Shown here piece after piece: positions 33,035-42,230 of a stretch of 64,000 nucleotides of DNA. Origin of the DNA: UBA2705 sp963977105 (GTDB lineage Bacteria > Pseudomonadota > Alphaproteobacteria > Micavibrionales > Micavibrionaceae); the NCBI GenBank assembly GCA_963977105.1, contig CAXBNI010000001.1:1116001-1180000 (forward strand), in the 5' to 3' direction. How positions within the stretch are numbered: the stretch's first letter is position 1; every line of letters begins with the position of its first letter. Position numbers and translations under genes: made by a program. The notes beneath the pieces were generated by a model, which was not told the DNA's origin, did no database searches, and saw only the letters and a program-made list of their open reading frames with translations.

Positions 33035-33060
33035 ATAAAATGAAAGTAAGATAAAATAAA

Positions 33061-33993
33061 ATGGATATATTTATAACGCTTTTTGTGCAAATCATTCCCT
33101 TGCTCGCGTTAATAGGCATTGGATATGTTGCTGGTAAAAAGCTTAGCGTCAATATGCACTCGATGAGCATGCTCTCTATCTATATATTAGTGCCGTTTGT
33201 TATTGCTATTTCATTAATGCAAATCGAGCTTAAACCAAGCTATATCGCCGTTCCTATATTTCTATTCTTTATTTGTGCAGCGCTGTGCCATATTGCTAAT
33301 TCCCTTGGTAAACGGTTCCTCGATAAAGAATATCGCCCGCTAATGCCCCTACTTGGTGGCACGGCAAATACTGGTTATTTTGGTATACCTATTGTGACCG
33401 CTTTACTTGGTCCGGCTGCGATTGGTGTTTATATGTTGTTTAACATGGCCTTTAGCGTCACTGAAGTTACCACCTCATATTACCTCTCCAACCGCTCGAA
33501 TATGGACATTAAACAGAGCATAAAGCGAGTCCTAAAGCTACCGCCGCTTTATGGCATCATTGCCGGTTTTCTGCTTAACATTACGCATGTGACCTTACCA
33601 GATGTTGTCTATACATATTGGACGCACGCTACTGGCGCTTTCATTATTATTGGCATGATGCTTATTGGCGTCGGCATATCTCAATTAAAAGGGCTGGAAA
33701 TTAATTTAAAATTTACAGGGCTGTGCTTTATCCATAAATATCTTATCTGGCCGCTGACCTTCACTGCGCTTATTATCTTTGATAAGAACGTTACACATTT
33801 GCTTGATAGCGACGCGCATTTAATGCTCTTCCTATTGGGTGTTTGCCCTCTGCCTGCCAATGCAGTGGCCTATGCCACACAGTTAAAGCTGCCCGCAGAA
33901 GAAACCGCCGTGGCAATATTGCTCAGCACGATATTCGCGCTGGTTTATGTCCCAAGCACTATTGGGCTTTATTATATGTTCATTGCATCGTAA
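33061..33993 (+). CDS. AEC-family transporter (auxin efflux carrier-like)
   Basis: Inner-membrane protein of 310 residues with about ten hydrophobic segments in two five-helix halves. The GGTANTGYFGIPIVTALLGP segment near residue 100 and GVCPLPANAVAYATQL near residue 260 (with the unwound, proline-containing helices) are AEC hallmarks. Family members export or import small organic acids or amino-acid derivatives; the substrate is not predictable. It follows ribF by 26 bases and may share its transcript. No obvious partner operon. Confidence 0.88.
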   Translation: MDIFITLFVQIIPLLALIGIGYVAGKKLSVNMHSMSMLSIYILVPFVIAISLMQIELKPSYIAVPIFLFFICAALCHIANSLGKRFLDKEYRPLMPLLGGTANTGYFGIPIVTALLGPAAIGVYMLFNMAFSVTEVTTSYYLSNRSNMDIKQSIKRVLKLPPLYGIIAGFLLNITHVTLPDVVYTYWTHATGAFIIIGMMLIGVGISQLKGLEINLKFTGLCFIHKYLIWPLTFTALIIFDKNVTHLLDSDAHLMLFLLGVCPLPANAVAYATQLKLPAEETAVAILLSTIFALVYVPSTIGLYYMFIAS

Positions 33994-34000
33994 AAAAACT

Positions 34001-34029
34001 TTGACATAACCAATCCGCTATGCTTTAAC
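34001..34029 (+). promoter_or_regulatory. Promoter of nadE
   Basis: Perfect TTGACA (34001-34006), 17-base spacer, TTTAAC (34024-34029). It lies in the 89-base gap between the transporter gene and nadE, which has its own AGGGG Shine-Dalgarno. Confidence 0.55.
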
Positions 34030-34082
34030 ACCCTTATACATAATATGTAATAAATTTTAGCAGGACAATATTAGGGGTCACC

Positions 34083-36818
34083 ATGAATTTTGATTTTTGG
34101 AACACGCAGAGCGAGATTGATTTAAAAGTTACGCAGCTAAGCACAAACACAACATCGTTTAATATGCCGCGCAATGTATCAATTATTGAACAAGGCATCA
34201 TCGCCGCAGGTGAAAACAATAGTGACCTGCTGCTTACCGATGAAATGAACCTTGTCGCTTACGATTCCGGGGATGATTTCCAGCACGCTGATAACGCGAC
34301 AATATACGAACGCTTAATGTATTTAGCGCAGCGCGCCTATCAGGCAAACCCAAACATGTTAGTCACCGTGGGCAACCCATGGCGCGTTAATTTGGACAGC
34401 CTTGGCCTTGACCTTAAAGACATGGCATTGCGCGTTAATGACCCTGCACAGCTTTTAAAAGACCCTCTCGTCAACAGGCACGGCCTACCGTTTAATGTGA
34501 TGACGGTTCTGGGCGGCGGCCGTATATTATCTATGAGCGCGAAAACAAACCTGTTTAACGATGAGCGTGGCTATGAGAAGCGCTACTTCCCTGAATGGGC
34601 GACAAGCTCACCTGTTATTAAAGCCCTAGAAGGCAATTTCGGTACCATTAAGCTCTCGCTTACTGGTGACGGCCAAAATGAAATTCCATTTGGCCAGCCG
34701 ATTATTCATGTCAAAGACCCACGCAGCGATGCACGATACAATTTCGGTCAGCTAATTTGCGAGATGAAATGGGTCGCGTCACAATATGATGACATGTTTG
34801 AGAATGATGATAGTTACGGCACATTCAACCCATTACCAGCATATGCGCGTCATTTAGGCAGCAAAGACGGCCTTGTCATGGCGGTTTCGAATGCAAGTCC
34901 ACCTGCGCGCGGCAAAATCCTCAAACATGCCCATTTGGCGAAGCTTGCTTCACAATTTGCAGGCGTTGTTTACGACACAGATGGTCTTGGCACAAGCGGT
35001 TCAACCTTTGCGCAGATGGGCCACCGTCTCGCAGCGAAAGATGGTCGCCTAATGCATAGTGGCTCTCGCCTTGATTTTCTAGATAGCGCGCGTTCAACCA
35101 CAATTACCAAAATAAAGTCCGCACCGAAAAGCACAGAAGCCAAGGCCCATGTTGTCCTTGAGCGCAAATTAACGGACCACTTTAACCAAGCAGGTCAACC
35201 TGAGAACCTATTCATGGCCTATGAGCCCGCGAACCAAGATAGCTCTTGGGATAAGCGCGATTTTGCGGGACGCTTTGAAGAAGAGGAAATTCGTATGTTC
35301 GCCCTTTGGACATATGATTACATGGCAAAAACGAAACAAAACGGCGTAGTACAAGCGTTAAGTGGCGGTAAAGATTCTGCATTTAACTTAACAATTGCTG
35401 TCCTTGCAATGCGCGCCGCCATCTGCCAAAAAGGCATCAAGGCTGTGATGAAAGATTTCTCCCACTTGCCATATCAGGACGAGATCCTGACCCTCGCCGC
35501 AGAAAAGGGCGAGAAAGAAGCAACAAGCGCGCTAATCAAGCGTTTCGCCACGGGCGTCACAATGCCAACGCAGAACAGCTCCAAAGAGACACGTAAAGCC
35601 GCCAAAGACCTTGCAGATGGCCTTGGCGTCACATTTTACGAGCATAACGTCCAAGACCTTGTGAATTATTACGCGCTGCTATACGCCGTGAAGGACACAA
35701 CAAAGTTAAGCGACAGACAGCGCGGCAAATTACAAAAAGAAGTGTCGAGCTACCTTAACCAGAGCAAAGACAGCGTTAGCGAAGAAAAGCTTGCCAAGCA
35801 AGCCGCTGCGATTAAAAAGAAATTCCCCGCCGTTGATAAACTGATTACAGCTGCGAAAGATAGCGATATCGTTGCCTATGAAAACATTCAAGCTCGCGCC
35901 CGCCAGGTCTTTATTATGATGTATGCAAATACTGAAAGTAAGATGGCACTTGCCAACCCGAATTTAGATGAAGCGCTTAATGCTTATGCAACATTTGGCG
36001 GCGATTTGCACAGCGGCACAATTAACATTAATGCTGGTGAATATAAGCATGACCAAGTCAACTTAATGCACCACATGATGAAAAACGGCCTGCATAACGT
36101 CCAAGAGCCGATGACCTTTTTGGCGACAACCCTCGAACAAATTGCGACAGCCGAGCTACAGCCACGTGGTAAAAAAGGTGAGTTATTACAAACTGACGAA
36201 GGCGCAATGGAAGCTAGCTCAGAGCAAATCAAAGCCTTTAGCGAGTGGATGTTCAAATATAGAGCCGAAACACAAGGCGGCGGCCGCCGCCTAAACGTTG
36301 AAGAAGTCTACCTCCAAGCCCGCGAAAGCGCCTTGTTTGAAAAGCATGATGCCAACAGCCTCTATAGCACAATGCGTATGCGTTACGCCAAGTGGAATGG
36401 CGGTCCTGCGCAGCCTAAAGTTTATGCCGGCCCAATCGCGCCGACGACAGGAAATAACGTTGATAAACAAACATCGCTGAGAACGCCAAATATTAGCGCA
36501 GCAAACCGTGATGAGCTCACCATGCTCGGCGTCAAACTTATGTTTAAATATGCGAAGGATGAGAATGATTTTTGGGCCAATGACCCTGCCATATATGAAT
36601 TAATGGAACATAATGCGCTTTATAACGAAGCGTTTATCAATGACTTTGATTCAGCATTACAGAACCAGTCCACGCTACGTTTTGACGTGCAAGGCCTGTA
36701 TAAAAGCGTAAAGGATAACGGCCCGCAGCAATTCTTTAAAGACACGCTAAAAGCGAAGCCAAAAGATAGCGCGCATTTAGACCAAAGCTTAAACGCGATT
36801 ACCACGCCCAAGCTATAG
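34083..36818 (+). CDS. nadE: Glutamine-dependent NAD+ synthetase, unusually long
   Basis: Final step of NAD synthesis: amidation of deamido-NAD with ammonia from glutamine. The N-terminal nitrilase-type glutaminase has its triad: Glu54 (LTDEMNL), Lys154 (SAKTNL) and Cys226 (QLICEMKW). The synthetase domain begins with the P-loop SGGKDSAFN (427-432 and on), followed by TQNSSKETRKAAKDLADGLG and ENIQARARQVFIMMYANT, as in the long eukaryotic-like form. The length of 911 residues exceeds the usual 540-740; extra sequence lies around residues 550-600 and in the last 180 residues. AGGGG six bases upstream of the ATG. Confidence 0.9.
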   Translation: MNFDFWNTQSEIDLKVTQLSTNTTSFNMPRNVSIIEQGIIAAGENNSDLLLTDEMNLVAYDSGDDFQHADNATIYERLMYLAQRAYQANPNMLVTVGNPWRVNLDSLGLDLKDMALRVNDPAQLLKDPLVNRHGLPFNVMTVLGGGRILSMSAKTNLFNDERGYEKRYFPEWATSSPVIKALEGNFGTIKLSLTGDGQNEIPFGQPIIHVKDPRSDARYNFGQLICEMKWVASQYDDMFENDDSYGTFNPLPAYARHLGSKDGLVMAVSNASPPARGKILKHAHLAKLASQFAGVVYDTDGLGTSGSTFAQMGHRLAAKDGRLMHSGSRLDFLDSARSTTITKIKSAPKSTEAKAHVVLERKLTDHFNQAGQPENLFMAYEPANQDSSWDKRDFAGRFEEEEIRMFALWTYDYMAKTKQNGVVQALSGGKDSAFNLTIAVLAMRAAICQKGIKAVMKDFSHLPYQDEILTLAAEKGEKEATSALIKRFATGVTMPTQNSSKETRKAAKDLADGLGVTFYEHNVQDLVNYYALLYAVKDTTKLSDRQRGKLQKEVSSYLNQSKDSVSEEKLAKQAAAIKKKFPAVDKLITAAKDSDIVAYENIQARARQVFIMMYANTESKMALANPNLDEALNAYATFGGDLHSGTININAGEYKHDQVNLMHHMMKNGLHNVQEPMTFLATTLEQIATAELQPRGKKGELLQTDEGAMEASSEQIKAFSEWMFKYRAETQGGGRRLNVEEVYLQARESALFEKHDANSLYSTMRMRYAKWNGGPAQPKVYAGPIAPTTGNNVDKQTSLRTPNISAANRDELTMLGVKLMFKYAKDENDFWANDPAIYELMEHNALYNEAFINDFDSALQNQSTLRFDVQGLYKSVKDNGPQQFFKDTLKAKPKDSAHLDQSLNAITTPKL

Positions 36819-36826
36819 TTCCGTAT

Positions 36827-37312
36827 TTACGGGCTGGGCGTGAAGTTTAGCGCAGCCCCGTTAATGCAGTAACGCAGGCCAGTCGGTTCTGGGCCGTCTT
36901 TAAACACATGTCCCAAATGACCCCCGCAACGCGCGCAGTGAACCTCTGTACGCGGGAGGATCATTTTATAATCCGTTTTCGTGCCAATAGATTTACCTGA
37001 TGCTGGTTGATAGTAAGATGGCCAGCCTGTGCCTGAATCAAACTTACTCTGCGAAGAGAACAATTCATGTCCGCACGCCGCACATATATACTGTCCCTCA
37101 CGTTTTTCATGTAACAATTTTGATGTTTCAGGGCGCTCCGTGCCATGCTTACGCAAAACACGATATTCAGCCTCGCTCAATACCTCACGCCATTCCTTAT
37201 TGCTTTTTTGTACTTCAAAGCCTTTATCGCTCGCAGCCTCTGCGCCGACAAATAGGCTCACGCCGAAAACCAAGCATAAACAAGCCATCGCGAGTGTGAA
37301 TATCCTCATCAT
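36827..37312 (-). CDS. msrB: Peptide methionine-(R)-S-oxide reductase, exported
   Basis: Reduces the R isomer of methionine sulfoxide in proteins. An N-terminal signal peptide (RIFTLAMACLCLVFGVSLFV, cleaved after AEA near residue 26) puts it in the envelope, unlike the usual cytosolic MsrB. Zinc ligands are Cys77/80 (CAAC) and Cys126/129 (CARC), catalytic Cys149 is in RYCINGAALNF, and SKFDSGTGWPSYYQP is diagnostic. An exported MsrB needs an envelope reductant (such as a thioredoxin-like protein); none is encoded nearby. Confidence 0.92.
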   Translation of the reverse strand: MMRIFTLAMACLCLVFGVSLFVGAEAASDKGFEVQKSNKEWREVLSEAEYRVLRKHGTERPETSKLLHEKREGQYICAACGHELFSSQSKFDSGTGWPSYYQPASGKSIGTKTDYKMILPRTEVHCARCGGHLGHVFKDGPEPTGLRYCINGAALNFTPSP

Positions 37313-37385
37313 GATTTTACTTCCCTGAAATTGTTGTCACCTAATTATATAATCCGTTCAAAGCGCATTAAAAGTTACATTTTTC

Positions 37386-37414
37386 TTGATATTGCACGCG
37401 CTCACTGGCATAAC
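37386..37414 (+). promoter_or_regulatory. Promoter of ileS
   Basis: TTGATA (37386-37391), 17-base spacer, CATAAC (37409-37414). It predicts a leader of about 125 bases before ileS, containing a hairpin at 37465-37491. Confidence 0.5.
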
Positions 37415-37464
37415 TTTAGCATGGACTTAGTGCTTAGAGACATCGCTATTATTCGAATTATCAA

Positions 37465-37491
37465 CCCGGCTTCGTTATAAAGAAGTCCGGG
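37465..37491 (+). other. Leader hairpin upstream of ileS
   Basis: CCCGGCTTC (37465-37473) pairs with GAAG-T-CCGGG (37482-37491, one bulged T) around an eight-base loop. No T-run follows and no T-box motif was recognised, so it is not called an attenuator. Confidence 0.45.
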
Positions 37492-37546
37492 CAAGATCAC
37501 ATAAGCAACATTCGAAACCAACATCTTCAAGAATAGAGATTTAAAA

Positions 37547-40444
37547 ATGAGTAACGAGAATACGGCGAAGAATGCCGATTTTTACAAAGAAACTGTCTTT
37601 TTACCAAAAACAGATTTCCCTATGCGCGCTGGCCTTGCACAAAAAGAGCCGGAAATCCTAAAAAAATGGGATGATGAAGATATCTATGGCACGATGCGCG
37701 CCCAGTCCAAAGGCAAAGAAAAATTCATCCTTCATGATGGCCCGCCATATGCGAATGGTCATCTGCATATGGGTCACGCGATGAACAAGGTCCTCAAAGA
37801 CGTTGTTGTCCGCAGCTGGCAAATGATGGGCTATGACGCGCCATATGTCCCTGGCTGGGATTGTCACGGCCTACCTATTGAATGGAAAGTTGAAGAAAAA
37901 TACCGCGAAGCAGGCCAAGATAAAGACGATATTGAGCCGATTGCGTTTCGCGATGAATGCCGTAAGTTTGCAAAAAAATGGGTTGATATTCAAAGCACTG
38001 AATTTGAACGCCTTGGCATTAATGGCGACTGGGAAAACCCATATTTAACTATGAATGTGAAGTCGGAAGCCCGCATCGTTGATGAAATTCACAAATTTCT
38101 GCTCAATGGCAATTTATATAAAGGCGCGAAGCCTGTTATGTGGTCAGTGGTTGAAAAAACAGCCCTCGCCGAAGCCGAAGTTGAATATAAAGAACATAAA
38201 TCGATCACAATATGGGTACGTTTCCCTGTTGTTAGCACCAAATACGACATCTTAAATGGCGCAGATGTTGTCATCTGGACAACAACGCCGTGGACTATTC
38301 CTTCAAACCGCGCGGTGTGTTTCCATGATGACATCGAATATGGCCTTTATGAAGTTCAAGCCGTTAAGGACGATAGCCGCGCCGCAGTCGGTGACCGCAT
38401 TGTCTTGGCTGCCAACCTTGCCGACGCCGTAAAAGCGCAAGCCGGCATTGAGCAGTGGGACGCTGTTGATCATTTCAAAGGTGAAGTACTTGAAGGAACA
38501 GTACTTGCACACCCATTAGTTGGCAAAGGCTATGAATTCCCTGTGCCATTGCTTAGCGGTGACCACGTTACGGCTGATGCGGGTACGGGCTTTGTACACA
38601 CAGCACCAAGTCACGGCGCGGATGACTTTGAGGTTGGCCTCAAGCACGGCTTAGAAATCACCGATAACGTGACTGATGATGGCCTATTCCGTGCCCATGT
38701 CCCACTTTTTGCTGGCGGCGTAATATACGATCAACAAGGTAAAATGGGCGATGGTAACTTCGCTGTAATCAAAGCGCTTAACGAATGTGGGCGTTTGCTG
38801 TCAAAAGGTTCCGTGCGTCACGAATATCCACATAGCTGGCGCTCAAAAGCGCCTGTGATTTTCCGCACGACACCGCAATGGTTTATTGCGATGGATGGCG
38901 AAGGTAAAATCCGTGAAAAAGCACTTGGCGCAATTAAACAAACACGCTGGCTTCCCGCTGCAGGGCAAAACCGCATCACCGCGATGATCGAACAGCGCCC
39001 TGATTGGTGTATTTCCCGTCAGCGCGCATGGGGCGTCCCAATCGCTATTTTCATTGCCAAAGCAGATGGTGTGCCACTGCGAGACCCCGAAGTTTGTAAA
39101 CGCATTTATGATGCCTTTGCGGAACGCGGCGCCGATGCATGGTATACAGATGACGCGCAAAGCTTCCTTGGCGATGGCTATAAAGCCGAAGATTATGATC
39201 AAGTTTTCGACATTGTTGATGTCTGGTTTGAATCAGGCTCTACCCATGCTTTTGTCCTTGAAGACCGCGAAGAGCTCAGTAGCCCTGCTGACCTTTATTT
39301 AGAAGGCTCTGACCAGCACCGCGGCTGGTTCCATTCTTCACTGCTTGAATCAGTTGGTTCACGTGGCTGCGCGCCTTATAAAACGGTGCTGACCCACGGT
39401 TTTGTGTTGGACGATAAGGGCTATAAAATGTCCAAATCACTTGGCAATATTGTTGCGCCCGAAGACATTATCAAACAGTATGGCGCCGATATTCTGCGCC
39501 TATGGGCATTAACATCTGATTACGGCGAAGACATTCGCATTGGTAAAGATGCAATCAAATCCACCACCGATATTTATCGCCGTATAAGAAACACATTCCG
39601 TTTCCTTCTCGGCGCTTTAGAGGGCTTTAGCGAAGAAGAGCGTGTTGATTTAAGCAAGCCATCTGAATTGCCAGAACTCGAACAGCTTGTACTGCACCAA
39701 TTACAGCAGATGGATCAAGAGATCCGTAGCGATATTAAAAATTACAATTTTGGAAAACTTGCACATAAATTACATAACTTTTGTTCAAGTGAGCTTTCAG
39801 CGCTGTATTTCGATATCCGTAAAGATCGCCTTTACTGTGATCGCCCTGATATGTTTGAACGCCGCGCTTGCCGCAGCGTTCTGGCTGAGGTCTTTGAATG
39901 TTTAACAAGCTGGCTCGCGCCAATGCTTTGCTTCACATGCGAAGATGTTTGGACGCACCGCCCAGAAGGTCTTTTCCCTGATGCCGGCAGTATTCATCTG
40001 CGCGAATTTAGAGCCCTGCCACAAATATGGCAGAATGATGACTTGGCTACAAAATGGGATGATATCCGCACCGTACGCCGCGTTGTTTCAGGTGCGTTAG
40101 AGCCTAAACGCGCCGATAAAACCATCGGATCATCATTAGAAGCCCATCCGCAAATTATTGTCAGCAGCACTCTTGCGCGTACTCTTAAAGACACCGATTT
40201 AGCGGAAGTCTGCATCACGTCGCAGGCGACATTAACCGTATCTGATGATTTGCCTGCTGATGCATTTACTTTGAATGATGCGCCACATATCGGCGTAGTT
40301 TTTGCCAAAGCAGAAGGCGAAAAATGCCAGCGTTGCTGGAAAATCCTTCCCGATGTCGGTCGCGATAGTGATTACCCTGAGCTTTCAGCGCGTGACGCGG
40401 ATGCCGTTAAATGGTATGAAGCGCACAAACAGAAAGCGGCATAA
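37547..40444 (+). CDS. ileS: Isoleucine--tRNA ligase
   Basis: Class I synthetase charging tRNA-Ile, with proofreading against valine. The HIGH-type motif is in PPYANGHLHMGHAM (about residues 65-78), the editing domain has TTTPWTIPSNRA, and the KMSKS loop is YKMSKSLGNIVAP. The C-terminal zinc ribbon keeps only the first pair (KCQRCWKILPDVG); where E. coli has a second CxxC this protein reads SARD, as in several Alphaproteobacteria. 965 residues. Followed by a clear terminator; lspA, a common downstream neighbour, is not present. Confidence 0.98.
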   Translation: MSNENTAKNADFYKETVFLPKTDFPMRAGLAQKEPEILKKWDDEDIYGTMRAQSKGKEKFILHDGPPYANGHLHMGHAMNKVLKDVVVRSWQMMGYDAPYVPGWDCHGLPIEWKVEEKYREAGQDKDDIEPIAFRDECRKFAKKWVDIQSTEFERLGINGDWENPYLTMNVKSEARIVDEIHKFLLNGNLYKGAKPVMWSVVEKTALAEAEVEYKEHKSITIWVRFPVVSTKYDILNGADVVIWTTTPWTIPSNRAVCFHDDIEYGLYEVQAVKDDSRAAVGDRIVLAANLADAVKAQAGIEQWDAVDHFKGEVLEGTVLAHPLVGKGYEFPVPLLSGDHVTADAGTGFVHTAPSHGADDFEVGLKHGLEITDNVTDDGLFRAHVPLFAGGVIYDQQGKMGDGNFAVIKALNECGRLLSKGSVRHEYPHSWRSKAPVIFRTTPQWFIAMDGEGKIREKALGAIKQTRWLPAAGQNRITAMIEQRPDWCISRQRAWGVPIAIFIAKADGVPLRDPEVCKRIYDAFAERGADAWYTDDAQSFLGDGYKAEDYDQVFDIVDVWFESGSTHAFVLEDREELSSPADLYLEGSDQHRGWFHSSLLESVGSRGCAPYKTVLTHGFVLDDKGYKMSKSLGNIVAPEDIIKQYGADILRLWALTSDYGEDIRIGKDAIKSTTDIYRRIRNTFRFLLGALEGFSEEERVDLSKPSELPELEQLVLHQLQQMDQEIRSDIKNYNFGKLAHKLHNFCSSELSALYFDIRKDRLYCDRPDMFERRACRSVLAEVFECLTSWLAPMLCFTCEDVWTHRPEGLFPDAGSIHLREFRALPQIWQNDDLATKWDDIRTVRRVVSGALEPKRADKTIGSSLEAHPQIIVSSTLARTLKDTDLAEVCITSQATLTVSDDLPADAFTLNDAPHIGVVFAKAEGEKCQRCWKILPDVGRDSDYPELSARDADAVKWYEAHKQKAA

Positions 40445-40455
40445 TGTAAATAACA

Positions 40456-40482
40456 AAAGGCCGCTGATTTTTTGCGGCCTTT
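40456..40482 (+). terminator. Terminator after ileS
   Basis: AAAGGCCGC (40456-40464) and GCGGCCTTT (40474-40482) form a perfect nine-pair stem with a nine-base loop, followed by ATTATATT. Confidence 0.78.
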
Positions 40483-40514
40483 ATTATATTAATCACTTTA
40501 TAAACTCGCGCTTA

Positions 40515-40937
40515 TTATACCCAAGCTGGCTGCGCTATTTGCACATTATTACGCTGCGCATATTCTTCTTTATATGCACTCATCTTTTCACCGACACGCA
40601 CACCGATAGATTGCTCGTCACCCGTTGTGCCAACTATATCACCGAGTCCCCAAATCATTGTTGCGAACCCACCAAAAACAACGGATCCACCTTGCATTGC
40701 GCCCATAAGACTAACAGAATTATACCCGCCTCCAGCGTAAAGCGCTGCGCCTAAACCCGCACCAATAGGTAGCATCATAGCAGCTGATTTAGCGAAGCTT
40801 GCACTCACATCAGTTAATGCGACAACAGAGCTCTCTGACGCATCCAAAGTTTTCACCACAGCCTTATCCCATAGCCGCTCTGCTTTATCGGCGAAAGCAT
40901 TAAATGTCTCTGAAATCTGTGCTGTTAAAGCTGTCAT
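40515..40937 (-). CDS. Hypothetical membrane protein, 140 residues
   Basis: Not recognised. An N-terminal amphipathic helix of about 45 residues (MTALTAQISETFNAFADKAE) is followed by two small-residue-rich hydrophobic segments (around residues 52-70, AMMLPIGAGLGAALYAGGG, and 80-101, GGSVVFGGFATMIWGLGDIV) and a soluble tail. The hydrophobic part is glycine- and alanine-rich, as in pore-forming or holin-like proteins, but no family match can be claimed. It converges with ileS. Confidence 0.6.
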   Translation of the reverse strand: MTALTAQISETFNAFADKAERLWDKAVVKTLDASESSVVALTDVSASFAKSAAMMLPIGAGLGAALYAGGGYNSVSLMGAMQGGSVVFGGFATMIWGLGDIVGTTGDEQSIGVRVGEKMSAYKEEYAQRNNVQIAQPAWV

Positions 40938-41068
40938 GATGTTTCCTCTATCTATATACGATCCTACGTTCTATGCATACAAGTATATAACATTATGCAA
41001 CGTACTGCAAAAAGGCGCTCCTTCTCATTTGATTTCAATGAGATAATCACGTATCAGACTAACATAAT

Positions 41069-41569
41069 TTAAAAAGAAGCAATCGCAAGGCCAGCCTCAG
41101 GCACTTTAAAGTATGCGACAAACTCGTCATAAAACCCTAGATTTGCCTGACGTGGGTCAATGATAATTTTATTGTCGCTATCTAGGTTCGTAATCGGCTG
41201 AGCGAAGCCTGCTTGGTGACTCCACGTGCCGTCTTGATGGTATTTAAGGACGTGGCCATTAAAATATTCTTTGATGGCCACGGCAATGACCTGCGTCTTA
41301 GCTATGCATAATGTGTCATGGCTTATTTCGATCAGGCCGTCTTTCTCAAATAATTTACGCATATAATCCGCGTGTGCCATATGGCTGTATAGTCGCCCAG
41401 AAGGGTCTGTTAAATGCCCAGGGACAGCGCAGCCCAGTTCTGGCAGGCCGAGCGCATAGCTGTAACAATTCGTCCGTTTATATAGCTCAGGGTTATCATG
41501 ATAGGGTTTTACCGCCGCTGCAAAATCAGCGGCCAATATACTTGGTCGATATTGAACAGCACCCTGCAT
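41069..41569 (-). CDS. Paralogue A of a tandem Cys/His family (possible cysteine peptidase-like fold)
   Basis: Third gene of three adjacent homologues. It has RTNCYSYALGLPE (Cys35), PGHLTDPSGRL, FEKDGLIEI, and GHVLKYHQDGTWSHQAG (His106, His111, His118), then DPRQANLGFYDEFVAYF. The Cys followed later by a W-S-H-x-x-G segment recalls uncharacterised proteins with N-C-Y-x-Y-A-L and W-S-H-K-P-G motifs; a Cys-His catalytic pair is an inference. No signal peptide. It starts one base after the stop of paralogue B (TAA-A-ATG), with GGAAG as Shine-Dalgarno, so the two are translationally linked. Confidence 0.68.
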   Translation of the reverse strand: MQGAVQYRPSILAADFAAAVKPYHDNPELYKRTNCYSYALGLPELGCAVPGHLTDPSGRLYSHMAHADYMRKLFEKDGLIEISHDTLCIAKTQVIAVAIKEYFNGHVLKYHQDGTWSHQAGFAQPITNLDSDNKIIIDPRQANLGFYDEFVAYFKVPEAGLAIASF

Positions 41570-41570
41570 T

Positions 41571-42152
41571 TTAGCTTCCGCTAGGGATCACATAACGTAA
41601 CCCTGTCTCTGGAATAGTAAAATAACCAATGAAATCTTTATATACCCCTCGATCTGCATAGAAAAGGTCTTCTATAATGCCGCCATTTTCATCACGCTGC
41701 GATATCGGACCGCCACGGCCACCTTGATGGCTCCATGTACCATCCTTGTGCAAGCGGTAGAAGTGATAATCATATTCCTGCGCCAAGAAAGCCGCAATCA
41801 CTGGTGCGTCTTCATAAGGCGCATATTCAGGGCGCGCAATAGGTTTTAAGCCATCACGTAACAAAGCATTATAGATTGTTTGTAGCTTCATTTCCGAACA
41901 GCTCATACTCTCGCCCAAGCGGGTTTTGTTGTGAATTAGCTTACCAGGCGTTGCCTTACCATGTTCAGGTATACCTAATGCATATGTATAACAATTACTG
42001 TTGTGGCGTAGTTCCGGTTGATTGCAATATGGTTTCGCTGCGCTGGCAAAATCATCTTGCATTGTGAGTTTCTGTTCAACAACGTTCGGCTCTGAAACTT
42101 CACAGTTGTCCCCGACCAGATAGCGTTGGATGCTTTTAAATATGTTTGACAT
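41571..42152 (-). CDS. Paralogue B of the tandem Cys/His family
   Basis: Same family: NSNCYTYALGIPEHG (Cys54), ATPGKLIHNKTRL, LLRDGLKPI, YHFYRLHKDGTWSHQGG (His130, His135, His142), then YADRGVYKDFIGYFTIPETG. It has about 20 extra N-terminal residues (MSNIFKSIQRYLVGDNCEVS) compared with the others. AAAGAGCG precedes the ATG. Residues shared with A and C cover almost the whole length, showing old tandem duplication with strong divergence elsewhere. Function unknown. Confidence 0.68.
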   Translation of the reverse strand: MSNIFKSIQRYLVGDNCEVSEPNVVEQKLTMQDDFASAAKPYCNQPELRHNSNCYTYALGIPEHGKATPGKLIHNKTRLGESMSCSEMKLQTIYNALLRDGLKPIARPEYAPYEDAPVIAAFLAQEYDYHFYRLHKDGTWSHQGGRGGPISQRDENGGIIEDLFYADRGVYKDFIGYFTIPETGLRYVIPSGS

Positions 42153-42230
42153 GACGCTCTTTCATTTTAACACCGGACATAATCACCATAACACAGTTTG
42201 CGTTGTCTATATAAAAATGCGAAGTCCCCC

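Noticed and set aside
37415..37546. T-box or attenuator upstream of ileS
   Set aside because: A hairpin exists but the T-box consensus and a following T-run are both missing.
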